Origin: Prochlorococcus marinus str. MIT 9312
GTDB lineage: Bacteria > Cyanobacteriota > Cyanobacteriia > PCC-6307 > Cyanobiaceae
Direction of reading: 5' to 3'
Assembly (NCBI RefSeq): GCF_000012645.1
Contig: NC_007577.1
Location: 124,001 to 188,000, forward strand
Length of the DNA: 64,000 bases
This document shows, one piece after another, positions 9,400 through 19,460 of this stretch. Every line of letters begins with the position of its first letter. The stretch's first letter is position 1. The notes beneath the pieces were generated by a model. The model was not told the origin of the DNA and did no database searches. It saw only the letters and a program-made list of their open reading frames with translations. The translations under genes were made by a program, and so were the position numbers.

Positions 9400-10818
9400 A
9401 TGGGAAAAGAAACTTTACCTAAAAATAATAAGTCCAGAGCTATCAGAAGATTGGTTATTTGGTATAAAAGAAACTCGGCTGTAACTTCTATAGTTGATAC
9501 TGCTGCTAGTTCTGCAGTAACTGCTGGTAATGTAGCGGGCAACGTTGTTTCTGGTGCTGGATCTGTCGTAAGCACAGCTGGTAATGTTGCTAGCAATGTT
9601 GCAGGCAATGTTGCAGGCAATGTAGTTTCAAGCGCTGAGTCTGTTGTAAATACTGCTAGCAGTGTAGTTTCAAATGCTAGTACATTAGCTAAAAATACAC
9701 TACAGCCATTAGTTTTTGACCCATTAAAAAGATTACAAAATAGCGATAATAACTTAGATAAGTTGGACGACTCGCAATCTAATAGAATTTGGATTGCAGT
9801 TGATGGTATGGGTGGGGATTATGCTCCTGGGCCAATTCTTGAGGGTTGTCTTGAAGCAATAAGCAGATTTCCGATAAATATAAAGTTTGTTGGCAACATT
9901 GAAAAAGTTAAAAATGCAGCAGAAAAAATTGGTTTAGTAGAATTACTTGAAAAAGAAATAGAAAATAATCGTCTTGAATTAATTGATAGTGGAGATCCTA
10001 TAGGAATGAATGAAGAAGCTACTGCAGTCAGAAAAAGGAAAAACGCAAGTATAAATGTTGCAATGGATTTAGTAAGAAACAATAAAGCACAAGCTGTTTA
10101 CTCAGCTGGTAATTCAGGAGCAATGATGGCTTCTGCGATATTTAGAGTTGGGAGATTAAAAGGGATCGATAGACCTGCTATAGGCGCATTATTTCCCACA
10201 AGGGATCAAACTCGCCCTGTCTTAGTGTTAGATGTTGGTGCAAATACCGATTGTAAACCCTCTTATCTTCATCAGTTTGCTCTTCTAGGTAATATTTATG
10301 CAAAAGATGTCTTGCAAGTAAAACAACCAAGAATTGGCCTCTTAAATATTGGAGAAGAAGAATGTAAAGGTAATGATTTATCCCTTAAAACATTCGAACT
10401 ATTATCTGCTGAAAAAAATTTTGATTTTGGAGGTAATTGTGAAGGTCGAGATGTATTGTCAGGGAGTTTTGATGTGGTGGTCTGTGATGGGTTTACCGGT
10501 AATATATTATTAAAGTTTCTTGAGTCTGTAGGTGGCGTTTTATTAGACATTTTGAGATCTGAGCTGCCAAGAGGAAGGCGTGGGAAAGTTGGTTCAGCTT
10601 TTTTAAGAAGTAATCTACTCAGAATAAAGAAAAGGTTGGATCATGCTGAACATGGCGGTGCCTTATTACTTGGGGTAAATGGTATTTGTGTGATCGGCCA
10701 TGGTAGCAGTAAGTCTTTATCAGTCGTTAGCGCTCTTCGCTTAGCTCACTCGGCAGTGAATCATAACGTGATGGAAAATTTAAATCAACTTCAAAAGCTT
10801 CAAGTTTTAAATTCATAA
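9400..10818 (+). CDS. plsX: Phosphate acyltransferase PlsX with repeat-bearing N-terminal extension
   Basis: PlsX converts acyl-ACP to acyl-phosphate at the start of phospholipid synthesis. The conserved enzyme begins near residue 130 (IWIAVDGMGGDYAPGP) and runs to the end, with AVYSAGNSGAMMA and DGFTGNILLK visible. The total of 472 residues is about 130 more than usual. The extra N terminus has a basic start (RAIRRLVIWYKRN), a low-complexity segment at residues 33-95 built from degenerate units such as AGNVAGNVVS, and a linker LQPLVFDPLKRLQ. The start abuts the rpaB stop (TAAATG). An internal start would leave a normal PlsX, but the extension is in frame and free of stops. It leads plsX-fabH-fabD-plsC. 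Confidence 0.93.
   Translation: MGKETLPKNNKSRAIRRLVIWYKRNSAVTSIVDTAASSAVTAGNVAGNVVSGAGSVVSTAGNVASNVAGNVAGNVVSSAESVVNTASSVVSNASTLAKNTLQPLVFDPLKRLQNSDNNLDKLDDSQSNRIWIAVDGMGGDYAPGPILEGCLEAISRFPINIKFVGNIEKVKNAAEKIGLVELLEKEIENNRLELIDSGDPIGMNEEATAVRKRKNASINVAMDLVRNNKAQAVYSAGNSGAMMASAIFRVGRLKGIDRPAIGALFPTRDQTRPVLVLDVGANTDCKPSYLHQFALLGNIYAKDVLQVKQPRIGLLNIGEEECKGNDLSLKTFELLSAEKNFDFGGNCEGRDVLSGSFDVVVCDGFTGNILLKFLESVGGVLLDILRSELPRGRRGKVGSAFLRSNLLRIKKRLDHAEHGGALLLGVNGICVIGHGSSKSLSVVSALRLAHSAVNHNVMENLNQLQKLQVLNS
9496..9684 (+). repeat. Degenerate coding repeat in plsX (A/G/N/V/S-rich units)
   Basis: Within plsX, codons 33-95 encode alternating small residues with recurring NVAGNVVS, AGSVVS, AGNVAS and SSVVSN units. 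At DNA level GCAGGCAATGT recurs in tandem near 9600-9625, with related copies nearby. The pattern suggests slippage or unequal recombination within the coding region, so its length may differ between strains. Confidence 0.75.
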
Positions 10819-10828
10819 AACATATTTT

Positions 10829-10847
10829 GTCAAATTTTATGTTTGAC
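10829..10847. promoter_or_regulatory. Inverted repeat upstream of fabH, possible operator or hairpin
   Basis: GTCAAA (10829-10834) and TTTGAC (10842-10847) form a perfect six-base inverted repeat around TTTTATG. It is followed directly by the palindrome CTTATATAAG (10847-10856), 18 bases before the fabH start. It could be an operator or a weak hairpin between plsX and fabH. No known regulator site was recognised. Confidence 0.35.
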
Positions 10848-10873
10848 TTATATAAGTAACTAAAAAAACTCTT

Positions 10874-11881
10874 TTGGAAGGAATAAAGTTTAATCAGATT
10901 GGAGTCTCATTTAAAGGTAGTGGAAGTTATGTACCCGATCAAATACTAACCAATGAAACAATTAGTCAAAAAGTAGATACTAGTGATGAATGGATAAAAT
11001 CTAGAACTGGCATTTCTGAGAGGAGAATTTCTGGCTTAGGAGATAATGTCAATGATATGGCTTATGAGGCGGCACTATCAGCGATTGAAATGACTAATTG
11101 GGATATTAAAACGATTGATTTAATTGTCTTAGCTACTTCTACACCTCATGATTTATTTGGTTCAGCGCCATCTATACAAGCTAAATTGGGTGCCCATAAT
11201 GCTGTAGCTTTCGATTTAACTGCAGCATGTAGTGGTTTTTTATTCGCCTTAATAACAGCCTCACAATTTTTAAAAGGAGGTAGTTTTAAGAGAGCTATTG
11301 TTATAGGAGCGGATCAATTATCAAGCTTTGTTGATTGGAATGATAGAAGAAGTTGTATTCTATTTGGAGACGGTGCGGGTGCATTGGCAATTGAAGCCAC
11401 AAATGAATTTGATAATTTCCTTGGTTTTGATATGAGAACAGATGGGGAAAGAGGTTCTTTCCTAAATCTTCCATCAAAAAATAATAAGGATTTAATAATT
11501 GATAACATTGATTTTTTAAATGGGGGTTTTTCTCCAATTCAGATGAATGGTCAGGAAGTCTATAAATTTGCGGTTAGAGAAGTTCCGATAATTCTTGATA
11601 ATTTGTTTAGAAAAACGAATTATACTTCTGACGAAGTTGATTGGCTCATACTGCATCAAGCTAATCAAAGAATATTGGATTCTGTAGGAGACAGATTAAA
11701 AATTCCTAGAGAAAAAATTCTTAGCAATTTAGCAAAATATGGCAATACCTCAGCAGCAACAATTCCACTAGTGATGGATGAGGCTATTAGAAATAATAGA
11801 ATTAAACAAAATGATATTATTGCCACAAGTGGTTTTGGTGCTGGGCTAAGTTGGGGTGCAGCCCTCATTAAATGGGGTTAA
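10874..11881 (+). CDS. fabH: 3-oxoacyl-ACP synthase III (KAS III)
   Basis: FabH condenses acetyl-CoA with malonyl-ACP to start fatty acid synthesis. The 335-residue protein shows the catalytic triad of the family: C119 in DLTAACSGF, His in LILHQANQRIL and Asn in KYGNTSAATIPL. The N-terminal block GSGSYVPDQILTN and the C-terminal GFGAGLSWGAALI are typical. The start is TTG at 10874; no ATG or GTG is available upstream in frame and the family N terminus begins here. It follows plsX by 55 bases and precedes fabD by 18. Confidence 0.97.
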   Translation: MEGIKFNQIGVSFKGSGSYVPDQILTNETISQKVDTSDEWIKSRTGISERRISGLGDNVNDMAYEAALSAIEMTNWDIKTIDLIVLATSTPHDLFGSAPSIQAKLGAHNAVAFDLTAACSGFLFALITASQFLKGGSFKRAIVIGADQLSSFVDWNDRRSCILFGDGAGALAIEATNEFDNFLGFDMRTDGERGSFLNLPSKNNKDLIIDNIDFLNGGFSPIQMNGQEVYKFAVREVPIILDNLFRKTNYTSDEVDWLILHQANQRILDSVGDRLKIPREKILSNLAKYGNTSAATIPLVMDEAIRNNRIKQNDIIATSGFGAGLSWGAALIKWG

Positions 11882-11899
11882 AACAAAATTAGGAAAATT

Positions 11900-12796
11900 A
11901 TGACAGTTGCATGGGTATTCCCTGGACAAGGTTCGCAAAAAATTGGGATGGCAAAACAAATTGAAAATTTGCCTAACACAAAGGAGAGGTTTAGATTCGC
12001 GTCTGAGATATTTGATAGAAATTTATTTGAAATTTGTGAGTTGAATTCTGAACCAATTAATTCCCTTAATGATTTAAATAACACAATAAATACACAAATT
12101 TGTCTTTTTTTAGTTGAATCGATTTTATTAGATGCACTAAAGGAAAATGGTTATAAACCAAATTATGTTGCTGGGCATAGTCTAGGAGAAATCACGGCAC
12201 TCTATTGTGCAGATGTTTTTTCATTCGAAGATTGTGTATCACTAATAAAAGTAAGATCTCAATTAATGGTTAATACTGGGAAAGGATCTATGGCAGCATT
12301 AATTGGTTTTGATAGAGATCAACTTGATTTATTAGTAAATCAAATTGATGATGTTGTAATAGCTAATGATAATAGTTCCTCCCAAGTTGTCTTATCAGGA
12401 TCTTATGAAGCATTAGATTATTTGTCTAAAGAAATTTCTTGTAAACGATTCCTCAAATTAAATGTTTCAGGTGCATTTCACTCACCATTCATGAATGATC
12501 CTTCAGCAAAATTTGCTGAGTATTTAAAAAAGATTGAATTTAAAAATCCTTCTTTTCCAGTCATAAGTAACTATAAACCTTCATTTTGTAGCGATCCAAA
12601 CGAGCTTAAAATAAGATTGGAAAATCAAATGTGTAATGGGGTAAGGTGGCGAGAAACTATGGATTTAATGGCGAAAGATAGTGATCTTCATATTGTTGAA
12701 ATTGGCCCCTCCAATGTACTTAGCGGTTTAGGAAAAAGACATTTGAAGGGTGTAAAAATTTCTCAAATTTCATCTTCTGATCAAATAACATATTAA
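11900..12796 (+). CDS. fabD: Malonyl-CoA:ACP transacylase
   Basis: This 298-residue enzyme transfers malonyl groups from CoA to ACP for fatty acid elongation. It has the N-terminal WVFPGQGSQKIGMA block, the nucleophile serine S94 in AGHSLGEITAL, and the second active-site region SGAFHSPFM with the catalytic histidine. Length is normal. It sits between fabH and plsC, in keeping with a lipid-synthesis operon. Confidence 0.97.
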   Translation: MTVAWVFPGQGSQKIGMAKQIENLPNTKERFRFASEIFDRNLFEICELNSEPINSLNDLNNTINTQICLFLVESILLDALKENGYKPNYVAGHSLGEITALYCADVFSFEDCVSLIKVRSQLMVNTGKGSMAALIGFDRDQLDLLVNQIDDVVIANDNSSSQVVLSGSYEALDYLSKEISCKRFLKLNVSGAFHSPFMNDPSAKFAEYLKKIEFKNPSFPVISNYKPSFCSDPNELKIRLENQMCNGVRWRETMDLMAKDSDLHIVEIGPSNVLSGLGKRHLKGVKISQISSSDQITY

Positions 12797-12801
12797 TTCC
12801 T

Positions 12802-13422
12802 ATGAAAAATGATTTTTTTCAAAAATTAACCTATCAATTAGTTAGTAATTTATTTGTGTTACCTATTTATAAATTTGTATTTCGCGGTCATTTAATAGGT
12901 GAAGAAAATATTCCGCAAAAAGATTCTTTTATAATGGTCTCTAATCATGGCTCTTTACTAGATCCTCCTTTGTTAGGTCATGCTCTTGGACGTAATATAT
13001 CTTTTATGGCCAAATCGGAGCTTTTTGAGATTCCTTTTCTTGGCTTTGTTATTAAGGCTTGTGGAGCATATCCTGTAAAGAGGGGAATTGCTGATAAAAA
13101 TACAATTAAAACAGCATGTAAGAAATTATCAAATAATAATTGTATCGGAATTTTTATTGATGGTACTCGTCAAAAAAATGGACGAGTTAATAAACCAAAA
13201 CAAGGTGCTGCATTATTAGCCTTTAAAAATCAAAAATTATTATTGCCTGTTGCGATAGTTAATTCACATAGATTAGTGAGATTTAAATTCTGCATTCCCT
13301 TCTTTTCAAAAATAGTTATTAAGGTGGGAAAACCTTTTCAACCTCCGCAAAGCTTATCAAGGGATGATTTAAATTCTGTAACCATGGATCTTCAAGAAAA
13401 TATTAATAATTTGATTGGATAA
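12802..13422 (+). CDS. plsC: 1-acyl-sn-glycerol-3-phosphate acyltransferase
   Basis: This 206-residue protein has the acyltransferase HX4D motif (H49 to D54 in SNHGSLLDPP) and the later FIDGTRQKNG block, a variant of the usual EGTR motif with D in place of E. It makes phosphatidic acid from lysophosphatidic acid at the membrane. It begins five bases after fabD and closes the plsX-fabH-fabD-plsC block. The D variant of EGTR is worth noting but does not by itself argue against the function. Confidence 0.92.
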   Translation: MKNDFFQKLTYQLVSNLFVLPIYKFVFRGHLIGEENIPQKDSFIMVSNHGSLLDPPLLGHALGRNISFMAKSELFEIPFLGFVIKACGAYPVKRGIADKNTIKTACKKLSNNNCIGIFIDGTRQKNGRVNKPKQGAALLAFKNQKLLLPVAIVNSHRLVRFKFCIPFFSKIVIKVGKPFQPPQSLSRDDLNSVTMDLQENINNLIG

Positions 13423-13426
13423 ATAT

Positions 13427-14080
13427 CTAGTTAATGGGAGAAATTGGGTAAAGTGGTAAAACTTTTTGCCATGAATTTAAATTAGAATTTGATAAATTTT
13501 TATTTGATAAATCTAGTAATTCTTCTAAATCCTCTTTATCCTTAAAATTAGCCTCAAAAAAAAGTTCTTTACTCTCCAATTCTTTAACAACTTTTGGTAA
13601 CACTATTTCTCGAATTATAAGACCTCCATTTTTTTGTTCCTTATTAAAAATCTCATACTTACCTGCAATAAATCCCTGTCGTTTTAATTTTTTGTAAATC
13701 CAGAATGATTGTTTTTTTTTAAAAATATCATTTTTTAATGCAATTCTTTTTGCCATTATTTCAAATGAACTAAAACTGTCTAGAGGACAATTTATTTGTT
13801 GTGAGATAGTTCTTGCTAAAACTACAATAAGTCTTGAAGCATTGAAATTTGCTGGCCCTGTACTTACAGAAAGCTTATTTACTTTTTGTAAATTTTCGCG
13901 GGAGATAAATTTATTAAAATCAACAATCAAGTTGTTAGATAAGTCTTTATCAAATTTTTTTATAAATAATTTATTAGATTCAATATTATTGTTTGCTCTA
14001 AATCCAAATCCAAAGGAATTGTCTGTGCTATGTATCACTAATGTAGTGAAGTTTTGCCTTCCTTGGGGGTTAAGTGTCAT
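13427..14080 (-). CDS. tsaB: tRNA threonylcarbamoyladenosine biosynthesis protein TsaB (YeaZ-like)
   Basis: This 217-residue protein matches the TsaB/YeaZ family, an ASKHA-fold partner of TsaD in making t6A37 on tRNAs that read ANN codons. Family features are the N-terminal strand pair LVIHSTDNSFGFGF, the SVSTGPANFNASRLIVVLARTIS helix region, and PLDSFSSFEIMA. The C-terminal half is divergent, as is common for TsaB. It lies nine bases after ycf34 on the same strand and converges on plsC. Confidence 0.85.
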   Translation of the reverse strand: MTLNPQGRQNFTTLVIHSTDNSFGFGFRANNNIESNKLFIKKFDKDLSNNLIVDFNKFISRENLQKVNKLSVSTGPANFNASRLIVVLARTISQQINCPLDSFSSFEIMAKRIALKNDIFKKKQSFWIYKKLKRQGFIAGKYEIFNKEQKNGGLIIREIVLPKVVKELESKELFFEANFKDKEDLEELLDLSNKNLSNSNLNSWQKVLPLYPISPIN

Positions 14081-14089
14081 GTATTACCT

Positions 14090-14341
14090 TTAAACAGGTA
14101 ATTCCAAGCCTGGATTACATTTAGACCATTTACCAAATTCTTTTATAAAACTTTCACAAGTTTGCACATCCCAATCTGTTTTATAAGCACCATTCTTATC
14201 TTTAACTATACTGACATGAATGAATGGTTTTTTTGCTTTAAAATCAGGCATAACGCAAATATTATCAACACCATGCTTATTTTCAACGTCATGATATGTG
14301 ATACATCTATCAACCCATTTACAGTTGATGCAAATGCACAT
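14090..14341 (-). CDS. ycf34: Ycf34 family protein
   Basis: This 83-residue protein begins MCICINCKWVDRCITYH, with cysteines C2, C4, C7 and C13 in the pattern typical of Ycf34, found in cyanobacteria and red-algal plastids. Work on the Synechocystis homologue points to an iron-sulfur protein affecting photosynthetic electron transport; that is family knowledge rather than something the sequence shows. The body FIHVSIVKDKNGAYKTDWDV and the C-terminal CNPGLELPV fit the family. It is probably cotranscribed with tsaB, and is divergent from the CCA-enzyme gene with only 14 bases between. Confidence 0.93.
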   Translation of the reverse strand: MCICINCKWVDRCITYHDVENKHGVDNICVMPDFKAKKPFIHVSIVKDKNGAYKTDWDVQTCESFIKEFGKWSKCNPGLELPV

Positions 14342-14355
14342 AATTAATAAATAAA

Positions 14356-15576
14356 ATGAAGGGTAATAACGTTCTTACTGATCATACACTAATCATTGAT
14401 GAATTAGAAAGAAGTATAAAATTTTATAATTGGCATTTTATCTTATCTTTTCTACCTAAAGGATCATTTTTAGTTGGTGGTTACATAAGGGATATTATTT
14501 TGGGAAGATTAACTGAAGATGTAGATGTTGATATTGTGGTACCCCTAAATGCTATTGAAATTGGGAAAAAAATTTCAGACAATTTCGAGTCTAAATTTAT
14601 AATTTTAGATAAGAAAAGAGAAGTGGTAAGGGTTATTCTTGATCATATTTCAATTGATATTGCTAATCAGATTTCCTCCACGATCGAAGGAGATTTGAGT
14701 AGTAGGGACTTCTCGATTAATTCAATTGCTTTTTTATTTGATAATAAATGTTTGTTTGATCCATTTAATGGTCTAAAAGATCTAGAATCTTCCTTGCTGA
14801 GAACTCATTCAGAAAAAAATTTAATGAATGATCCTTTACGAATATTAAGATGTTTTCGATTTGTTTCTGAATTTAATTTTAAAATTGATCAAGATTTAAT
14901 AACTTATATAAAAAAAAATAAAGGGAAATTATATTTTGTTGCCAAAGAAAGGATTAATTATGAAATTCAGAAGATAGTAACTGGGGCAAATGCTTTAGAG
15001 GCGATAATTTTAGTAAAAAATTTTAATATTTTTGGATCGGATAATTTATACAAAGATTCATTTTTTTTGGATTTACAGAATATTAATTATGAAGAACTTA
15101 ATCAGTATGAAAAGAAGAATTTTTTACCATTTTTTTTTATTACCCAAATTTTAGATGAAGTATCTTTAAGTAAATATAAATTTAGTAGAGCTGAAATTGT
15201 AAGAACAAAGTTATTGCGAAAATGGCACGTTTTTTTAAAGAAAAAAAATATCACTCAGTTAAATGAATTAGATAGATTTGCATTACATCAAGAATTAGAA
15301 ATGTTTCTTCCATCTTTTATTTTTTATTTACCTCAAAAATTACGTTTCGATTGGCTCAATAGGTGGCGGGACAAGGATGATAGATTATTTCATCCTTCAA
15401 ATTTAATTAATGGTGATGTAATCAAAAAAAATTTAAAAATAAAGGATGGCCCTCTGTTAGGCAAGCTTTTACAATATCTTTCAAAGGAGCTTGCATATAA
15501 AAGATTGAATAATTTTGATGAAGCTATTTATAAAGCAAAGCAATGGATTGAACAAAATGCGCCAAAATGTGATTAA
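14356..15576 (+). CDS. cca: tRNA nucleotidyltransferase / poly(A) polymerase family (CCA-adding)
   Basis: This 406-residue class II nucleotidyltransferase has the active-site helix-turn GSFLVGGYIRDIILG (about residues 37-50), the metal-binding acidic run DVDVD at 55-59, and the region RDFSINSIAF and DPFNGLKDLE, then RILRCFRFVSEF. These mark a CCA-adding enzyme or a poly(A) polymerase of the same superfamily. The one tRNA seen in the window lacks an encoded CCA, so the organism needs such an enzyme. The C-terminal half is K/N-rich and divergent. Confidence 0.88.
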   Translation: MKGNNVLTDHTLIIDELERSIKFYNWHFILSFLPKGSFLVGGYIRDIILGRLTEDVDVDIVVPLNAIEIGKKISDNFESKFIILDKKREVVRVILDHISIDIANQISSTIEGDLSSRDFSINSIAFLFDNKCLFDPFNGLKDLESSLLRTHSEKNLMNDPLRILRCFRFVSEFNFKIDQDLITYIKKNKGKLYFVAKERINYEIQKIVTGANALEAIILVKNFNIFGSDNLYKDSFFLDLQNINYEELNQYEKKNFLPFFFITQILDEVSLSKYKFSRAEIVRTKLLRKWHVFLKKKNITQLNELDRFALHQELEMFLPSFIFYLPQKLRFDWLNRWRDKDDRLFHPSNLINGDVIKKNLKIKDGPLLGKLLQYLSKELAYKRLNNFDEAIYKAKQWIEQNAPKCD

Positions 15577-15600
15577 ATACACATAGCTTAGTTTTGTTTA

Positions 15601-15627
15601 GAAGTTCAGACTTCAAAAATCATTTTT
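15601..15627 (+). promoter_or_regulatory. Small hairpins in the leader of the RRM-protein gene
   Basis: GAAGT/ACTTC (15601-15614, four-base loop) is followed by AAAAAT/ATTTTT (15615-15627) just before the RRM gene start at 15636. They could form structure in the 5' leader. Cyanobacterial RRM genes are often regulated through their leaders, but this link is inference and the stems are short. Confidence 0.3.
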
Positions 15628-15635
15628 AAAAATTT

Positions 15636-16055
15636 ATGAGTATTCGAATTTACATTGGCAATTTACCACAAGGATTTAATCAAAAAGAATTTGATAACCT
15701 TTTAAAATCAGTTTCTGATTCGATTAGATTTAAAGCAGTTTTAGATAAGGAAACCAAGGAATGCAGGGGATTTGGTTTTGCGACAGCAAGTAATGAAGAA
15801 AATGCTGATTTAATAATTCAGAAATTAAACGGTTTTGAATTTAATGGTTCCAAATTAAGAGTAGAGTTATCAGAAAAAAAAGATTCTCTTTCAAAAAAAA
15901 GAAATAGTGGAAATTTTAACAAGAATAAGAAGAAGAAAGATTTTAAGAAAATTGTTCATAGTGACGCCCCTAACCTTGAAGCACCTGATCCAAGATGGGC
16001 TGGAGAACTGTCTAAATTAAAAGATTTATTAGCTAATCAGAAGACACCTGCTTAG
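15636..16055 (+). CDS. RNA-binding protein with a single RRM
   Basis: This 139-residue protein has one RNA recognition motif with RNP2 IYIGNL (residues 5-10) and RNP1 CRGFGFAT (43-50), followed by a lysine-rich tail and a short conserved-looking end, DPRWAGELSKLKDLL. Cyanobacterial Rbp proteins of this type bind mRNAs and are often cold- or light-responsive. The long tail of about 60 residues differs from the glycine-rich Rbp tails. It is convergent with crtB, whose stop is immediately adjacent. Confidence 0.93.
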   Translation: MSIRIYIGNLPQGFNQKEFDNLLKSVSDSIRFKAVLDKETKECRGFGFATASNEENADLIIQKLNGFEFNGSKLRVELSEKKDSLSKKRNSGNFNKNKKKKDFKKIVHSDAPNLEAPDPRWAGELSKLKDLLANQKTPA

Positions 16056-16964
16056 TTATTTAATTCGAGAAATTAAAAAAGATATTGGTATCTCAAAGGC
16101 TTTAACTGAATTCTTTACAAAAGCTCTATTATTAAAGACATCATAGTCTAACCTTTCAATTGAATCTAATATTCCTCTGTAAAGACGTAACGATGTCCAA
16201 ACTGGCCATCTTGCGTCAGAGGAGAGCCACTTAATCCCTTCTTCAGATTTATGAAACCAATCGCGAGCCCTACTTAATTGAAACTTCATCAATGCTTTCC
16301 ATTGTTTATTTATTTCGCCGTTTAAAAGTTTTTCTTCAGAATAATTAAATTTTTCAATATCTGCTTGTGGGAGATAAATTCTACCTCGTTCTCTGTCTTC
16401 TCCTACATCTCTCAATATATTAGTTAATTGGTTGGCTATTCCTAAAGCTATAGCTGCTTCTGAGGGGTCAGGCTTAGAACTCCATGGTGCGGATGTATAA
16501 GCTTTATCAATGCCCATGACATTCTGAGTCATTAAACCAACAGTCCCTGCCACTCTATAACAATAGAGTTTTAATTCATCAAAATCTTTGTATCTGAATT
16601 TATTAAGATCCATCCTCTGACCTTCTATCATGTCTAGGTAGGGTTGAATACTTTGTGGATATTTTTCGATGGTATCTAATAGAACTGAATCTAGTTCAGA
16701 TTTAATATTCCCTTTGAATACATTCTTTGTATTTTCTTCCCATGCATCTAAATTATCTGAAAGCTCATCTTGCGATTTAGTTGAAGCTTCTAAGCTATCC
16801 ATTATTTCATCTGTTCTTCTGCACCATACATAAATAGCCCAAATAGCTTTTCTCTTTTCTACTGGTAGTAGAAGAGTTCCCAAGTAAAAGGTTTTAGCCC
16901 ATTGTTGAGTTTCTTTACGGCATATTTCATATGCTTGATCTAGTTGAGAAATTGAATTTTTCAA
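16056..16964 (-). CDS. crtB: Phytoene synthase
   Basis: CrtB joins two geranylgeranyl diphosphates to make 15-cis-phytoene, the first committed carotenoid step. The 302-residue protein has both aspartate-rich motifs: DEIMD at 52-56 and NILRDVGEDRERGRIYLP around 183-200, plus CYRVAGTVGLMT. It follows pds on the minus strand by 37 bases, the usual cyanobacterial pds-crtB pair. Confidence 0.97.
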   Translation of the reverse strand: MKNSISQLDQAYEICRKETQQWAKTFYLGTLLLPVEKRKAIWAIYVWCRRTDEIMDSLEASTKSQDELSDNLDAWEENTKNVFKGNIKSELDSVLLDTIEKYPQSIQPYLDMIEGQRMDLNKFRYKDFDELKLYCYRVAGTVGLMTQNVMGIDKAYTSAPWSSKPDPSEAAIALGIANQLTNILRDVGEDRERGRIYLPQADIEKFNYSEEKLLNGEINKQWKALMKFQLSRARDWFHKSEEGIKWLSSDARWPVWTSLRLYRGILDSIERLDYDVFNNRAFVKNSVKAFEIPISFLISRIK

Positions 16965-17001
16965 AAAGTTTTAGCTGAATTTAGAAATTTTTTTAATGTT
17001 T

Positions 17002-18441
<1,440 letters not shown>

Positions 18442-18489
18442 TTAAAGTTAGGACATTATAGTTTTTTTCGTTGATTATTTCGCAAAATT

Positions 18490-18837
18490 ATGGAAAAAAT
18501 GCTTTTAAAATCAACTACTCGACATGTAAGAATTTTTACTGCTGAAGTTGTTGACAATGAATTACAGTTTCATCCAAACAAACTGACTCTTGATTTAGAT
18601 CCCGATAACGAGTTTATTTGGAATGAAGATTCTTTAAACGAAATAAATAAGAAGTTTAATGAATTAATTAAAGAGAGAGCAGGAAAAGATTTAGATGATT
18701 ATGAACTTCGCAAAATAGGCTCAGAGATCGAAGGCTTAATTAAAATTTTGCTTCAAAATGGGCAATTAAGTTATAACCCAGATTGTAGAGTAATGAATTA
18801 TTCCATGGGTTTACCAAAGACAAATGAAGTGCTGTGA
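18490..18837 (+). CDS. ndhM: NDH-1 subunit M
   Basis: This 115-residue peripheral subunit is specific to cyanobacterial and chloroplast NDH-1, which carries cyclic electron flow and respiration at the thylakoid. The family sequence [30 protein letters not shown] and [12 protein letters not shown] is clear and the length is normal. Its TGA overlaps the GTG start of the next gene. The complex's membrane subunits F and D follow 2-5 kb downstream and A, E, G, H and I elsewhere in the window. Confidence 0.96.
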   Translation: MEKMLLKSTTRHVRIFTAEVVDNELQFHPNKLTLDLDPDNEFIWNEDSLNEINKKFNELIKERAGKDLDDYELRKIGSEIEGLIKILLQNGQLSYNPDCRVMNYSMGLPKTNEVL

Positions 18838-19460
18838 ATAGACCACCCTCAAATAGAAGGCCAAGGAGAGGCTCAAATAGAAGTTACTACTCTTCAAATC
18901 CAAGAGATATGAATCCTTATGGACAAAAAAATAGTCGATTGCCTGCTTCATCTCCTGAACAAAAGGTTAATTTTAGTACTGGAACCATTGCAGTTCTTGC
19001 GGGAGTATTAATTTTAGGAGTTGGCATTGGGAGCGCGATTACAAGTACAACAGATGGTGGACAGGGAAATATAGCTAGTCAACAACAATTAGATATGGCT
19101 GTTCCAGATCCTGAATTTTGCAGACAATGGGGTGCAAGCGCCTTCGTCATTGATGTTGAAATGTATACAACTTTGAATCCATCCACGAGTTTTGTGACTC
19201 AACCAGCTCTCCAGCCAGGTTGTGTGATTAGAAGAGAGAATTGGACAGTTTTACAAAAACAGGGAGCAATTAGTAATGAAGATGTAAGAGAATGTAAGCA
19301 AAGAATGAATACTTTTGCTTACATTGGATCTATAAGAGATAAGCCAATAGTTAAGTGCGTTTATCAGACTGATGTGAATGAAAATAAATTTATCATCAAA
19401 GGAGATGGACAAGCCGAAGATGGAGGAGTAGGAATCAATAAAGAAGCAATTCAGTTCTGA
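18834..19460 (+). CDS. DUF3172-type protein, single membrane segment
   Basis: This 208-residue protein matches my recollection of the cyanobacterial DUF3172 family. It has a disordered basic N terminus ([19 protein letters not shown]), one hydrophobic segment near residues 45-65 ([20 protein letters not shown]), and a conserved soluble part beginning [20 protein letters not shown] with several cysteines. Function is unknown. The GTG start overlaps the ndhM stop (GTGA), so it is probably cotranscribed with ndhM. Its last ten bases overlap the convergent rbcR gene. Confidence 0.87.
   Translation: MNRPPSNRRPRRGSNRSYYSSNPRDMNPYGQKNSRLPASSPEQKVNFSTGTIAVLAGVLILGVGIGSAITSTTDGGQGNIASQQQLDMAVPDPEFCRQWGASAFVIDVEMYTTLNPSTSFVTQPALQPGCVIRRENWTVLQKQGAISNEDVRECKQRMNTFAYIGSIRDKPIVKCVYQTDVNENKFIIKGDGQAEDGGVGINKEAIQF

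Noticed and set aside
9360-9620. Minus-strand 86-residue frame rich in A, T, L and P
   Set aside because: It is the shadow of the repeat in plsX read on the other strand; composition follows from the repeat.
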